From Lachnospiraceae bacterium AM93-12TA (lineage in GTDB: Bacteria; Bacillota; Clostridia; Lachnospirales; Lachnospiraceae): a stretch of 64,000 nucleotides of DNA. The position numbers and the translations under genes are program-made. The notes under the pieces were generated by a model. The model was given only the letters and a program-made list of their open reading frames with translations, did no database searches and was not told the origin of the DNA. Below, piece by piece: positions 18,101 to 27,100 of the stretch (positions within the stretch are counted from its first letter, which is position 1; every line of letters begins with the position of its first letter). The DNA lies in the NCBI GenBank assembly GCA_027698105.1, contig JAQERH010000016.1, forward strand, positions 1 through 64,000, read 5' to 3'.

Positions 18101-19384
18101 CTACTTCGTCTGGCTCAGATATCCGTTCACTGCCCAGTTATAGGTCTCTACAGCCTGGAACAGGGACATGTTAGCCGTTCTCTCTGCTATCTGCTTTCCA
18201 AGGAAAGAAGACTGGGCCTGAAGATATTCCAGACTGCTGACCATGCCAAGACTCCGTTTTGTCTCGGTAGCAGACATGGACTGCTGCTCCGTAGCCAGTT
18301 CAGCCTGCGCTAACTGCCATGCAATCTTCTTCTGCTGAATATCGCTGTACAGATTTGTCATGGAAGCGCTGATGCTCTGCTCCAGATTTTTCACGGTTCT
18401 CTCCTGATTTTTCTTATCCGTGGAATTTTCCTGCATATTGTTTAAAGCTCTCCGGCTGTACTGAAGATCATAGTTGTTCTCTAAAGCCTTCTGGCGATCA
18501 GCTTCCAGATTGATCTGATCCAAAGACGCCAGATCTGCCTGGGGAACTTCCTTGATCTCCGGCTGGGCATCATAGCTCCATCCTGTCATCATACACAGGT
18601 TCTGGCGCAGAGTCTCAAGACTTGACAGCGTCTCTGTCTGAGTCGCTTTGATGGACTGAAGATTCTTCTGAGCCTTCAGAACGTCTGCCTGAGTTGCCAT
18701 ACCGATGGATGCCTGAGTCTGGACAGCGTTTGCTGCCGCCTCCATCACCTCTACATTTTTCTGAATCAGATCTGCATTGACACGAAGCTGATTGTAGGAA
18801 TTGAACAGGTTCTGGACAGAAACAATAATCCCCTTCTGATTCTTAATATGCTGGATCTTACGCATATCGCTGTCCACAAAGGAGCTGTCCGCCGATATAT
18901 CCGATCTTAAAGCACTGTTCTGGGTCATGGCTGCAGCTGACATTAATGGTGCATAGCCAGCCATATAGCTGGCAGCCCCAGCCTGAAGCTGAGCGGCCAG
19001 AGCTGCGTTTCCTGCCTCTCTTGCAGCTTCTGCCTGATCACTTAAATCCTCTGCCTGATCGCTTAAATCCTCTGCCTGAGAGCGTAAATCATCTGCCGAA
19101 TCGTACATATCATCTGCGCTGTTTTTTGCATCTCTTCTTATCTCAGCAGCATCATCATCATTTTTCGTGTCATTATAGGAAGCCTGCTCATTCTGGTAAT
19201 TGGGATTATATTCCTCCACCAGAAGACTCAGCTCGTCATATTCCATGGTATTATCCTGAATTCTTGCCCAGGTCGTCTCATCATGGGCAAACTGGGGATT
19301 TGCTGCCAGTGCCTGCACAGGTGAAAAAGAGGCGAGGGCTGCCGCTGTCAAAAGAGGCAGAACCTGTCTGTACTGTCTTTTCAT
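18101..19384 (-). CDS. TolC-like coiled-coil protein of RND operon (1)
   Basis: The 427-residue product has a signal peptide (cleavage near AQALAA, residue 28) and is almost entirely helical. An unusual repeat DLRSQAEDLSDQAEDLSDQAE lies at about 100-120. Two TolC/OEP-like segments follow, with the family words VQTQASIGMATQADVLKAQK (about 222-241) and LGMVSSLEYLQAQSSFL near the C-terminus. The TolC beta-barrel strands expected of outer-membrane proteins are not evident. In a cell with one membrane it may form a wall-spanning conduit or a periplasm-like helper; this is inference. It is last in the TetR-MFP-RND operon and paralogous to the gene before it. Confidence 0.75.
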   Translation of the reverse strand: MKRQYRQVLPLLTAAALASFSPVQALAANPQFAHDETTWARIQDNTMEYDELSLLVEEYNPNYQNEQASYNDTKNDDDAAEIRRDAKNSADDMYDSADDLRSQAEDLSDQAEDLSDQAEAAREAGNAALAAQLQAGAASYMAGYAPLMSAAAMTQNSALRSDISADSSFVDSDMRKIQHIKNQKGIIVSVQNLFNSYNQLRVNADLIQKNVEVMEAAANAVQTQASIGMATQADVLKAQKNLQSIKATQTETLSSLETLRQNLCMMTGWSYDAQPEIKEVPQADLASLDQINLEADRQKALENNYDLQYSRRALNNMQENSTDKKNQERTVKNLEQSISASMTNLYSDIQQKKIAWQLAQAELATEQQSMSATETKRSLGMVSSLEYLQAQSSFLGKQIAERTANMSLFQAVETYNWAVNGYLSQTK

Positions 19385-19404
19385 GTTGTTCCCTCCATTT
19401 AACT

Positions 19405-20556
19405 CTATGAAACTGTCATTCCCTTTAATGCCCAGTCATAATTCTGTATACTGGAAAACAAGTCGGCCTTAGCATCATCTCTTTCAGATTTTGCTGCCAG
19501 ATAAGCGGCCTGGGCACCCAGATAGTCAATCCTGCTCATCATACCCATGGCATTCTTCTGATCTGCTGCCTGCATATCGAGAACTGCTGCCTGGAAATTA
19601 GCCTCAGCCCCCTCATATGCCTGCTGATCTGCCTTTGCCTTTGCATAAAGGCTTTCTACGCTGACTGCAATGCCCTGACGGGACTGAGATACATTCCGCT
19701 TCAGAATATTCCTTCCAACAGAGCCTTTGCCGCCATTCTGTCTCAGGCTAATCAGACCGTAATTAGCCTGAACAGCCGTCTCAGTATCAGCTGCCAGATT
19801 CATGCTGTTAAGCCTTGCAGAATCCACCTCTGGAAGCTGCGCAATCTCCGGATCACTGTCTGCATTCCAGCCGCAGGTAATCAGAAGATTCTGTTTCAGG
19901 CTGTTGACTGCAGAGTCTATCTGTACAGCCGCGCTCTGAGCCTGAAGCCAGTTCTGATTTGCAGAAAGCACTTCCTCAGAGGAAGCCATTCCAAGTCCTG
20001 CTCTGGCAGCTGCCGCGTCGTAGCCTGCCTTAGCCAGCTCCTCCTGCTTTGCTAAAAGCTCTTTTTTAGAGGATGTCTTCTGATACTGAATCATCAGATT
20101 CTGGGCCAGCATGGTCTGCTGATTCTTCAGCATTTTTAAAGACCTCTCTGCTGTTCCTGACAGGTCCTCATCAGAGAGCTTGGCGGCCTGCTTTCTCATA
20201 GCCTTGGCAGCCTCTTTATAGGACTCATAGAGAGCTCTGGTCGCCTCATCCATGTCATCTTCTTTCAGATCCAGAGCCTCCTCCATCGCCTCATCCGCGT
20301 CCTTGCCCAGCTGTCTGGCCGCTTCCAGGCTCTGGCTCTGGCCGGCAATCTGGGCATATGTATTTTTATAGGTTACATTATACCGCTCCACCAGTCCCGG
20401 CAGCTCGCTGTACTGGAGAACTCCGTCATTCAGCTCAGCCAGATATGCCTCCCCGGCTCCTCCATCTGCCCCTGACGGCCCTGCCAGGACCGAAAGGGGG
20501 GAGGAAAGCGCCAGAAGCACGGCGGCTGCGGCTGCGGCTGTCTGTTTTCGTTTCAT
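19405..20556 (-). CDS. TolC-like coiled-coil protein of RND operon (2)
   Basis: The 383-residue protein has an alanine-rich signal peptide (about residues 1-26) and a helical body of the outer-membrane-efflux type. It carries GYDAAAARAGLGMASSEEVLSANQNWLQAQ and, in the second half, AMGMMSRIDYLGAQAAYLAAK. Both are counterparts of segments in the downstream paralogue. The start follows GGAGGTGAC. Twenty bases separate it from its paralogue and 64 from the RND pump gene. Two tandem TolC-like proteins in one operon may form a hetero-complex. Confidence 0.75.
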   Translation of the reverse strand: MKRKQTAAAAAAVLLALSSPLSVLAGPSGADGGAGEAYLAELNDGVLQYSELPGLVERYNVTYKNTYAQIAGQSQSLEAARQLGKDADEAMEEALDLKEDDMDEATRALYESYKEAAKAMRKQAAKLSDEDLSGTAERSLKMLKNQQTMLAQNLMIQYQKTSSKKELLAKQEELAKAGYDAAAARAGLGMASSEEVLSANQNWLQAQSAAVQIDSAVNSLKQNLLITCGWNADSDPEIAQLPEVDSARLNSMNLAADTETAVQANYGLISLRQNGGKGSVGRNILKRNVSQSRQGIAVSVESLYAKAKADQQAYEGAEANFQAAVLDMQAADQKNAMGMMSRIDYLGAQAAYLAAKSERDDAKADLFSSIQNYDWALKGMTVS

Positions 20557-20620
20557 GGTTCTGTCACCTCCAGATGTTCCATACTGTATCTCTTTGCTTC
20601 TTAACAGGCGTCAGCCTTTT

Positions 20621-23600
20621 CTAGTCTACATCCAGCTCCTGTTTTGGCTTCCTGTTCATCAGAGTATAGTAGATAGGAAGCATTAACAGGGACAGGATCG
20701 TGGAGGCAATCAGACCTCCCACGTTTACAAGAGCCAGACCCTGCATGGTCTCTCCGCTGTCTCCGTAAGCCATAGCCATAGGAATCATGGATACAACGGT
20801 TGTCAATGTTGTCATCAGAATTGGACGAAGTCGTGTCGCTCCGGCCTCTACAAGAGCTGTATCGCGATCCATTTCTGCTCTGTACTGGTTCGCCGTATCT
20901 ACATAAAGGATACCTGCGTTTACAACGGTTCCAAACAGCATCAGGAATCCTAACAGGGATGCCATACTGATACTTGCATCTGCCAGGAAGAGAAGTCCGA
21001 AGGAACCGATCAGGCTGAACGGAATGGTTGTCATAACCATGAAGGAGAACTTCGGAGACTCAAACTGAGCTGCCATAACTACAAAGATTAAGAAGATGGA
21101 CATTCCGATGGCTCCTCCTAAGGAAGCGAACTCCTCTGCCATGCTTTCATCCTGGGCATTCTGTGCTCTGGTCACGTTCTCTGTCAGCCTCGGAGCAACT
21201 GTCTCATTGTAAATCTTTGTCTCCAGAGCGTCCATCTCATCCTCGTTTGTACCGTTGACGAAATCGCCTGTAACAGTTACCTGATATTCCTTATCCTTTC
21301 TCACAATGCTCTGTGGGCTGTCCTTGAAGTAGATATCTGCAATATCTGCCAGGGCAACTGAATTTCCGCCTGAGCCTGTTACCGTAATTCCCTTTACCTG
21401 GTCTACAGTCTCATACCAGCCGTCTGGATACTCAACTTTAATGCTGATTTCCTCTCCGTTCTGCTCCAGATCAGCAGCCTCATTTCCACTGATCATCATA
21501 TATACAGTCTGAGCCACCTGGGCAGGAACCATACCCTCTGCCGATGCCTTTACCGGGTCGATATCAATCTGAATAACCGGCGCAGAGTTCTCCAGAGAGG
21601 AGTGAATCTTTGTAAGCTCCGGTCTCTCCTTCAAGTCGTTTACAATCTGGTCGGAAATATTTTTAAGCTCGTCGTACTGAGTGCCTTTAAGAAGATACTC
21701 TACTCCATCAGTACTTCCAGAAGACATGGAACCTGAGCTTGCAGAATCAACGGTTACATTCATCTCCTGATAGGAGGTAAGAACCGGCTTCCACTCTTTT
21801 ACTACCTGGTCTGTAGAGCGCTTTCTGTCATCCTTCAGATAAGCTGTCAGTGTGGCAGAGCCGCCGCCTGAAATACTCAGTCCGCTGGCGCCATAGGATA
21901 AAATGTAATCCTCCACATCTTCATCTGCTGATACATACGCCTCTGTATCTTTTACAAGTTCATCTACCTTCTCAATCGTAATACCCGGACGCAGCTCCAT
22001 AGTAACCTGAATGGTTCCATCATCTGTTTCTGGCATCAGTTCCATTTTAATGTGGCCTGCCAGGAAGAAAGAGAACACCAGAAGAAGTACACTGGTTAAC
22101 ATAACTGTTTTCTTCTTCGGAAGCAGGAAACGAATCAGAGCCCGGTACTGATCCTGCATCACCTTTACCATGCCGGACAGCGGAGCCTTCTCCTTCTCTG
22201 CCGGACGGTACATGGTGTAGCATAACGGTACTACTGTAATCGCCGAGATAAAGGACGCCAGCATACAGAACACGATTGTAAAGCCAAGAGGCTTAAACAT
22301 CTGTCCGGACAATCCCTGGATCAGAGCCAGCGGAAGGAATACAACACAGGTAGTAGCTGTACCACCCAGGATAGAGGCAATCATGACTCTGGTTCCCTCC
22401 AGGGCTGCATCTCTGAAAGAGGTAGCAGTATTTCCAATTTTTTCCTTTGCTCGGAAGCAGCTCTCCAGCACGTTAATCGAGTTATCAACCATCATACCAA
22501 CGCCCAGAACAAGGCTTCCCAAGGTGATAACGTTTAGCGAGAAGCCCATGGATCTCATCAGAATCAGGGCAGCCAGAATGGAAATCGGGATTGATGTTCC
22601 TACAATCAGGGATGCCTTGACATCTCCAAAGAACAGCCACAGGATAATCATGGAAATGATAACCGCCATAACCATGGTTTCCATTACGCTCTTTAAGGAA
22701 GCATTGATACTGTCACTGCTGTCATTAACTACAACGATGTCCAGGTTTGGATTACTTCGCTCCAGACGTTCAATTGTTTTATTTACTGCCTTTGATACCT
22801 CTCCGGCTGAAGACTCCTGCTGCTTTTTAATAGCCAGAGTCATGGTGTCTCTGCCGTTGTAGCGTCCGATACCAATCGGATCCTCCAGATTAGTGTGAAC
22901 ATTGGCAATGTCCTCCAGATGGATGATGTCGCCGCTTCCCACTGTAATCGGAATCGTTTTTAAACTCTCCATTGTATCATAGCTGACACCTGCAGATACA
23001 GATAATTTCTGGCTTCCTACAATCGCACTTCCAGCCGGAAAAGAAAAATCTGCACTTCCCACTGCCTGAGCCACCTGACTCATAGATAAGTGATACTGAT
23101 CCAGCTTTTCCGGAATCAGTTCCACTTTAATGTACTGTTCCTGACCTCCACTGACATCTACACTGGCAACAGAAGCAATCTTTTCAAACTCCGGAGCAAC
23201 TGTCTCGTCTACATAGTTATAAAGATTATCCACTGTGTCATCATTGACTGCCAGAGTCATGGTAGCCATATCATTGATGTTCATCTCTACAATGGCAGGA
23301 TCGTCTGCATCCTCCGGAAGAGATGAACCCATTAAATCCATCTTTTTCTTTAAATCATCATAAGCCTCGTCAATATCTGTTCCGTACTGGTACTCCAGAA
23401 TAACCATGGAGATATTCTCCTGGGAATAACTGTTAACAGACTTCACACCGCTTAAGGTTCCTATTTCATCCTCAATCGGCTTCGTTACCAGTTCGCTGAC
23501 GTCCTCCGGGCTGGCTCCCACATAAGTGGTAGCTATAATCAGCATAGGCATATCCATCTCCGGAATCAGCTCCAGTTTAGAGGAGAGAACGGAGGATAAA

Positions 23601-23674
23601 CCAAATACGATCAGACAGATAACTGACAGGATCGTAGTGACAGGACGTTTCAGGACAAATTTAGTTAAACCCAT
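20621..23674 (-). CDS. RND-superfamily efflux pump
   Basis: The 1017-residue protein has the AcrB/HAE1-family layout: an N-terminal transmembrane helix (FVLKRPVTTILSVICLIVFG), a large extracytoplasmic domain and five to six helices around residues 330-510. A second large domain and a final helix bundle follow. Family words seen include YVGASPEDVSELVTKPIEDE, LGSLVLGVGMMVDNSINVLE, TATTCVVFLPLAL and the C-terminal TRLRPILMTTLTTVVSMIPMA. It should export drugs or lipids using the proton gradient, working with the membrane-fusion protein upstream. Starts 12 bases after the MFP stop with AAGGAGG. Confidence 0.95.
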   Translation of the reverse strand: MGLTKFVLKRPVTTILSVICLIVFGLSSVLSSKLELIPEMDMPMLIIATTYVGASPEDVSELVTKPIEDEIGTLSGVKSVNSYSQENISMVILEYQYGTDIDEAYDDLKKKMDLMGSSLPEDADDPAIVEMNINDMATMTLAVNDDTVDNLYNYVDETVAPEFEKIASVASVDVSGGQEQYIKVELIPEKLDQYHLSMSQVAQAVGSADFSFPAGSAIVGSQKLSVSAGVSYDTMESLKTIPITVGSGDIIHLEDIANVHTNLEDPIGIGRYNGRDTMTLAIKKQQESSAGEVSKAVNKTIERLERSNPNLDIVVVNDSSDSINASLKSVMETMVMAVIISMIILWLFFGDVKASLIVGTSIPISILAALILMRSMGFSLNVITLGSLVLGVGMMVDNSINVLESCFRAKEKIGNTATSFRDAALEGTRVMIASILGGTATTCVVFLPLALIQGLSGQMFKPLGFTIVFCMLASFISAITVVPLCYTMYRPAEKEKAPLSGMVKVMQDQYRALIRFLLPKKKTVMLTSVLLLVFSFFLAGHIKMELMPETDDGTIQVTMELRPGITIEKVDELVKDTEAYVSADEDVEDYILSYGASGLSISGGGSATLTAYLKDDRKRSTDQVVKEWKPVLTSYQEMNVTVDSASSGSMSSGSTDGVEYLLKGTQYDELKNISDQIVNDLKERPELTKIHSSLENSAPVIQIDIDPVKASAEGMVPAQVAQTVYMMISGNEAADLEQNGEEISIKVEYPDGWYETVDQVKGITVTGSGGNSVALADIADIYFKDSPQSIVRKDKEYQVTVTGDFVNGTNEDEMDALETKIYNETVAPRLTENVTRAQNAQDESMAEEFASLGGAIGMSIFLIFVVMAAQFESPKFSFMVMTTIPFSLIGSFGLLFLADASISMASLLGFLMLFGTVVNAGILYVDTANQYRAEMDRDTALVEAGATRLRPILMTTLTTVVSMIPMAMAYGDSGETMQGLALVNVGGLIASTILSLLMLPIYYTLMNRKPKQELDVD

Positions 23675-23686
23675 ATGTACGCCTCC

Positions 23687-24814
23687 TTACTCTGCTGCCT
23701 GCTCTGTCTGGGTAGTCTCTTCTTCCTGCTCTCCTGTCTCTGCCTCTCCGTCTTCAGCCGCAGCCTCAGAAGGAAGCTGTACCTGAGAACCTTCATAAAG
23801 CTCTGAGCTCCATGTGGTAATAACCATATCATCTGTTGTGAGACCGGATGTTACCTCTGTTTTCTCTGAATCAAAAATTCCAATTTCAATCGGAACCTCG
23901 TGGACCGTTCCGTCTTCATAGGTATATACCTTCGGTTTATTCTGAGAGTAATAAACGGCATCTGTCGGAATGGTCAGAACATTCTCTGCCTTTTCAGATA
24001 CAACGGTAAGCTTTACTCTTGAGCTTGTAGCTAACGCATCTGCACCGGCTAAAGAAGCCTTTACACGAAACAGTCCTGTAGCATCATCAATCTTGGTGCT
24101 GACCTCCGAAATAGTGCCTTCATAGTCAGTGCCATTTTTGCTGATAATAACAGTATCTCCTACATGAAGACCTGAGACTACTCTCTCTGTTACAGCAAAG
24201 TTTACCTGCTTTGCTCCTTCTCCGGAAATCACACAGATAATGTTCTGAGTGCCTACATTATCGTGTACCTCTACACTGACGCTCTCTACTTTACCAGAAA
24301 TAGGAGCTGTAATAGAGCTGAACTCCACCTGGTTTTCATAGGCAATCTTGGCAGAATCATACTGCAGCTGTGCCATCTTGGCACTGCTCTGAACCTGCTC
24401 AAAGGCCTGCTGTGACATATTTCCACTTTCAAAAAGAACTCTGGCCCGGTTCAGTTCCTTATTGGCATTATCCATGTTGACAGCTGCTGTCTCCATGCTG
24501 TTCTTAGCCGTATCTACCATCTTAGTGTCGATATGGCAGATGGGCTGTCCCTCTGTCACCATATCGCCGGCTTTCACATAGACCTCTGTTACCTCTCCAC
24601 CGGCCTTTGGAATAATGGAAGCCATCTCGGAAGGCTCAATACTGCCTGATAAGTCTGTGTAAATTTCAATGGTTCCCATCTGTGGCTGCTCTGCCGAAAC
24701 TACAGGGGCTGCTGCTGAATTAACCGCATCCTTTGGCTTCAGGAAACGCGGCAGGATCAGCGCTGCTGCTACAGCTACAACAGCAGCTGTAATGATTATA
24801 TTTTTTTTCTTCAT
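23687..24814 (-). CDS. RND adaptor / membrane-fusion protein
   Basis: The 375-residue protein is of the HlyD/AcrA class. It has an N-terminal membrane anchor (about residues 5-26), a lipoyl-type half (GGEVTEVYVKAGDMVTEGQP, about 69-88) and a short helical hairpin (about 100-150). The second lipoyl half (ITAPISGKVESVSVEVHDNVG) and a beta-barrel domain follow, then an acidic Glu/Thr-rich tail. It links the RND pump to its partner protein. Its position between the TetR gene and the RND gene is standard. Confidence 0.93.
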   Translation of the reverse strand: MKKKNIIITAAVVAVAAALILPRFLKPKDAVNSAAAPVVSAEQPQMGTIEIYTDLSGSIEPSEMASIIPKAGGEVTEVYVKAGDMVTEGQPICHIDTKMVDTAKNSMETAAVNMDNANKELNRARVLFESGNMSQQAFEQVQSSAKMAQLQYDSAKIAYENQVEFSSITAPISGKVESVSVEVHDNVGTQNIICVISGEGAKQVNFAVTERVVSGLHVGDTVIISKNGTDYEGTISEVSTKIDDATGLFRVKASLAGADALATSSRVKLTVVSEKAENVLTIPTDAVYYSQNKPKVYTYEDGTVHEVPIEIGIFDSEKTEVTSGLTTDDMVITTWSSELYEGSQVQLPSEAAAEDGEAETGEQEEETTQTEQAAE

Positions 24815-24876
24815 GTTATTCTTCTCCCTTGCTCACTTTCTGTCTTTATTCATATGCCTTGTGTATCTCAGCCTCC

Positions 24877-25506
24877 CTATGGACCACCGCCATGAGTGGC
24901 TCCATACTTCAGAAGCTCAACTCGCTTTTTAAACAGCTCTCTGACTTTTTCCTCTGATGTTCCCTCATAAAATTCCCTGATTGCCATAGCCACCGTGGAC
25001 ATACCCAGGGTGAACAGGCAGTGGAACTCCTCAAAGTTTCTGAGTTTCAGACTTTTTTCATCCATATGTTCAAAAACCCATTTTTCTGCACTGTCAGACA
25101 GCCTTGTGTAATCTCCTCCCTTCTTGGCAAAGCCGCGAATCATGTCATCAGAATTGGCATGAGACATAATATTCTTTAGGAACTCAAAATTAGACCGCTT
25201 CGAACAGAACAAAAGCATGGCATCCATTACATCCTGAAGGGCAGACCACAAATCTCCTTTGCTCTCCTCTAAAGAAGCTTTCATTAAAAGAATAAACTTC
25301 TGGTGGCTGTCCTCAAAAATATAGGAAAGCACATCCCATTTATCCTCGAAATAGGTATAAAAACTACCTCTTGAAATATTGGCATTTTTAATAATCTGGT
25401 TAATGGAAACCCGGTCAATCGTTACTCTGGCAAATTCTTTGATTGCCGCTTCACATATATTCTTTCGCTTTTCCTCAGAAAGACGGTAAAAACGCTCTGA
25501 CGGCAT
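24877..25506 (-). CDS. TetR/AcrR-family repressor of the efflux operon
   Basis: The 209-residue regulator has an N-terminal TetR HTH (EKRKNICEAAIKEFARVTID, SINQIIKNANISRGSFYTYF, about residues 10-56) and a helical ligand/dimer domain. ATG 25506 is chosen because AGGGGGATTG precedes it; longer readings would start in the operator region. It is the first gene of the operon with the MFP, RND and TolC-like genes, and its promoter carries two palindromes. Autorepression with ligand release is the expected mode. Confidence 0.92.
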   Translation of the reverse strand: MPSERFYRLSEEKRKNICEAAIKEFARVTIDRVSINQIIKNANISRGSFYTYFEDKWDVLSYIFEDSHQKFILLMKASLEESKGDLWSALQDVMDAMLLFCSKRSNFEFLKNIMSHANSDDMIRGFAKKGGDYTRLSDSAEKWVFEHMDEKSLKLRNFEEFHCLFTLGMSTVAMAIREFYEGTSEEKVRELFKKRVELLKYGATHGGGP

Positions 25507-25572
25507 AACAATCCCCCTGCTCTTTTCATACTCGCATATTATGCAGATATTTCTTATGCAGCAGTCACTTTG

Positions 25573-25618
25573 GTGACAAGCTGTCACTTATTATAGTGAC
25601 ACCTTGTCACCTTGTCAA
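25573..25618 (-). promoter_or_regulatory. Consensus promoter with two TetR operators
   Basis: On the minus strand a perfect TTGACA (25618-25613) and a perfect TATAAT (25595-25590) are 17 bases apart. GTGACA-N3-TGTCAC occurs twice: at 25596-25610, exactly filling the spacer, and at 25573-25587, covering the transcription start. Their centres are 23 bp apart. Occupancy would block polymerase fully, so the efflux operon should be tightly repressed by the TetR protein encoded next. Confidence 0.88.
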
Positions 25619-25681
25619 GATGAGAAAACACACTTTATAAAAGTTTTACACTTTATTTGCAGAATTTTTCGTATTAAAGAA

Positions 25682-25790
25682 ATACACAAGGAAACATTTT
25701 CCTGTTCCACCTAAAGTCACCGAAAAAGAATGCACAAGGAAAAAATTTTCTTGTTCCACTTAAAGTCACCGAAAATTTTTCCTCGTGCAT
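25682..25790 (+). repeat. Hairpin repeat, half copy D and full copy C in tandem
   Basis: Copy C (25730-25790) pairs ATGCACAAGGAAAAAATTTT with AAAATTTTTCCTCGTGCAT around the loop TTGTTCCACTTAAAGTCACC. Directly before it, 25682-25727 carries the left arm and loop of another copy (TGTTCCACCTAAAGTCACCG) whose right arm is missing. Stem and loop are close to copy A, which lies 24 kb away. Confidence 0.8.
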
Positions 25791-25807
25791 AAAGGGGGAA
25801 TAGTGTA

Positions 25808-25870
25808 AAAGAGGGGAAGGGGTTCCTGCGGCTTCCAGTTGGATCGCAGAAATCCCTTCCCCTCTCTTTT
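25808..25870. terminator. Long-stem terminator after aldo-keto reductase operon
   Basis: AAGAGGGGAAGGGGTTCCTGCG pairs with CGCAGAAATCCCTTCCCCTC to give a stem of about 18 bp with two mismatches around a 14-base loop. T-rich bases follow on both strands. It lies 10 bases beyond the end of the aldo-keto reductase gene. Confidence 0.65.
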
Positions 25871-25879
25871 ATTTACGGT

Positions 25880-27100
25880 CTACATTTCTTTCCCTGCCAG
25901 GACTTCCATGTAATCTTTATAATTTTCCTCTAACAGCTTTGGCGTATCAAGGCCGTAAGGGCATTTGCTCTTACATGCTCCGCAGTGAAGACAGTCCTCG
26001 ATTTTTTTCATCTTGGCCTGGCCTTCCGGCGACAGATGGCCTGCAGACGGGGAGCGGCGCAGAAGTAAAGACATTCTGGCACAGTTATTAATCTCGATCC
26101 CCACCGGACACGGCATACAGTAACCGCAGCCCCGGCAGAAATCGCCTGCCAGCGTCTGAATATCAGAATCAATTACATTCTGCAGCGTCTCGTCCAGAAC
26201 CGGCGGATGCTCCACGTAGCTTAAAAATTCATCCAGCTCCTTTTCTCTCTGAACGCCCCAGATAGGAAGTACGTTCTCATACTGGGCTATGTAGGCATAG
26301 ACAGCGGCCGAGTTGGTCAAAAGGCCGCCGGAAAGTCCCTTCATAGCGATAAATCCCATATCCTTTTCCAGACATTTCGCTGCCAGGGCCAGTTCCCGGT
26401 CAGTGGACAGGTAATTAAACGGGAACTGGAGAGTATCGTAAAGCCCTGATTCTATGGCTTCCTCTGCCACATCGATCCTATGGTTTGTAATACCGATAAA
26501 TCTGATTTTCCCCTGTCTTTTTGCCTCCAGCATGGCGTCGTACAGCCCTGTCTCGTCTCCCGGCTTCGGGCAGACAGGCGGATTGTGGAGCTGGTACACA
26601 TCTATGTAGTCTGTCTGCAGCAGCCGCAGGCTGGTCTCCAGATCCTCCCAGAATTGTTCCGGCGTAGAAGCCATGGTCTTGGTAGCAATATAAATATGGC
26701 TTCTGACATCCTTTAACGCATAGCCTATTTTCTCCTCGCTGTCCGAATAGGCCCTGGCTGTGTCAAAATATCGGATGCCTCCGTCATATGCTTTTCTAAG
26801 AAGCGCAGCAGCCTCCTCCTTCCCGATCCGCTGAATGGGCAGAGCGCCGAAGCCGTTCTTATTTACAATGATCCCTGTTCTTCCCAGAGTAACCGGTGTT
26901 CCCTTCACCTTCTCATAGGAGTCCAGCATCTCCTGCAATGCCTCATCGCTGTCATCAATCCAGACGTCCTCCTCCTCAGCGTTCAGTCCCAGGTATTTTG
27001 CAAGAGTTCTCTCATCGTCAGAGCGGTTCCAGCGGCTGATATAGCGGTCGATCTCATCGAATTCAATCTGCCCTGACAGGTATAATTCCTTAAATGTCAT
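25880..27100 (-). CDS. Aldo/keto reductase with 4Fe-4S ferredoxin domain
   Basis: The 406-residue oxidoreductase has three parts. Residues 1-68 form an acidic helical N-terminal extension. Residues about 70-310 are an aldo-keto reductase barrel (GFGALPIQRIG; the catalytic-site tyrosine in FDTARAYSDSE; KTMASTPEQF; YQLHNPP). Residues about 315-400 carry two cysteine clusters, CRGCGYCMPCP and CLHCGACKSKCP, typical of 4Fe-4S binding. It is likely a soluble NAD(P)H- or ferredoxin-linked reductase of an unknown carbonyl compound. Its start overlaps the GntR stop (ATGA), so it belongs to the ispE-gntR transcript. Confidence 0.9.
   Translation of the reverse strand: MTFKELYLSGQIEFDEIDRYISRWNRSDDERTLAKYLGLNAEEEDVWIDDSDEALQEMLDSYEKVKGTPVTLGRTGIIVNKNGFGALPIQRIGKEEAAALLRKAYDGGIRYFDTARAYSDSEEKIGYALKDVRSHIYIATKTMASTPEQFWEDLETSLRLLQTDYIDVYQLHNPPVCPKPGDETGLYDAMLEAKRQGKIRFIGITNHRIDVAEEAIESGLYDTLQFPFNYLSTDRELALAAKCLEKDMGFIAMKGLSGGLLTNSAAVYAYIAQYENVLPIWGVQREKELDEFLSYVEHPPVLDETLQNVIDSDIQTLAGDFCRGCGYCMPCPVGIEINNCARMSLLLRRSPSAGHLSPEGQAKMKKIEDCLHCGACKSKCPYGLDTPKLLEENYKDYMEVLAGKEM

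Noticed and set aside
19020..19110. Short tandem repeat in the TolC-like gene as a CRISPR or mobile repeat
   Set aside because: It encodes in-frame heptad repeats (AEDLSDQ) of a coiled coil in an intact gene.
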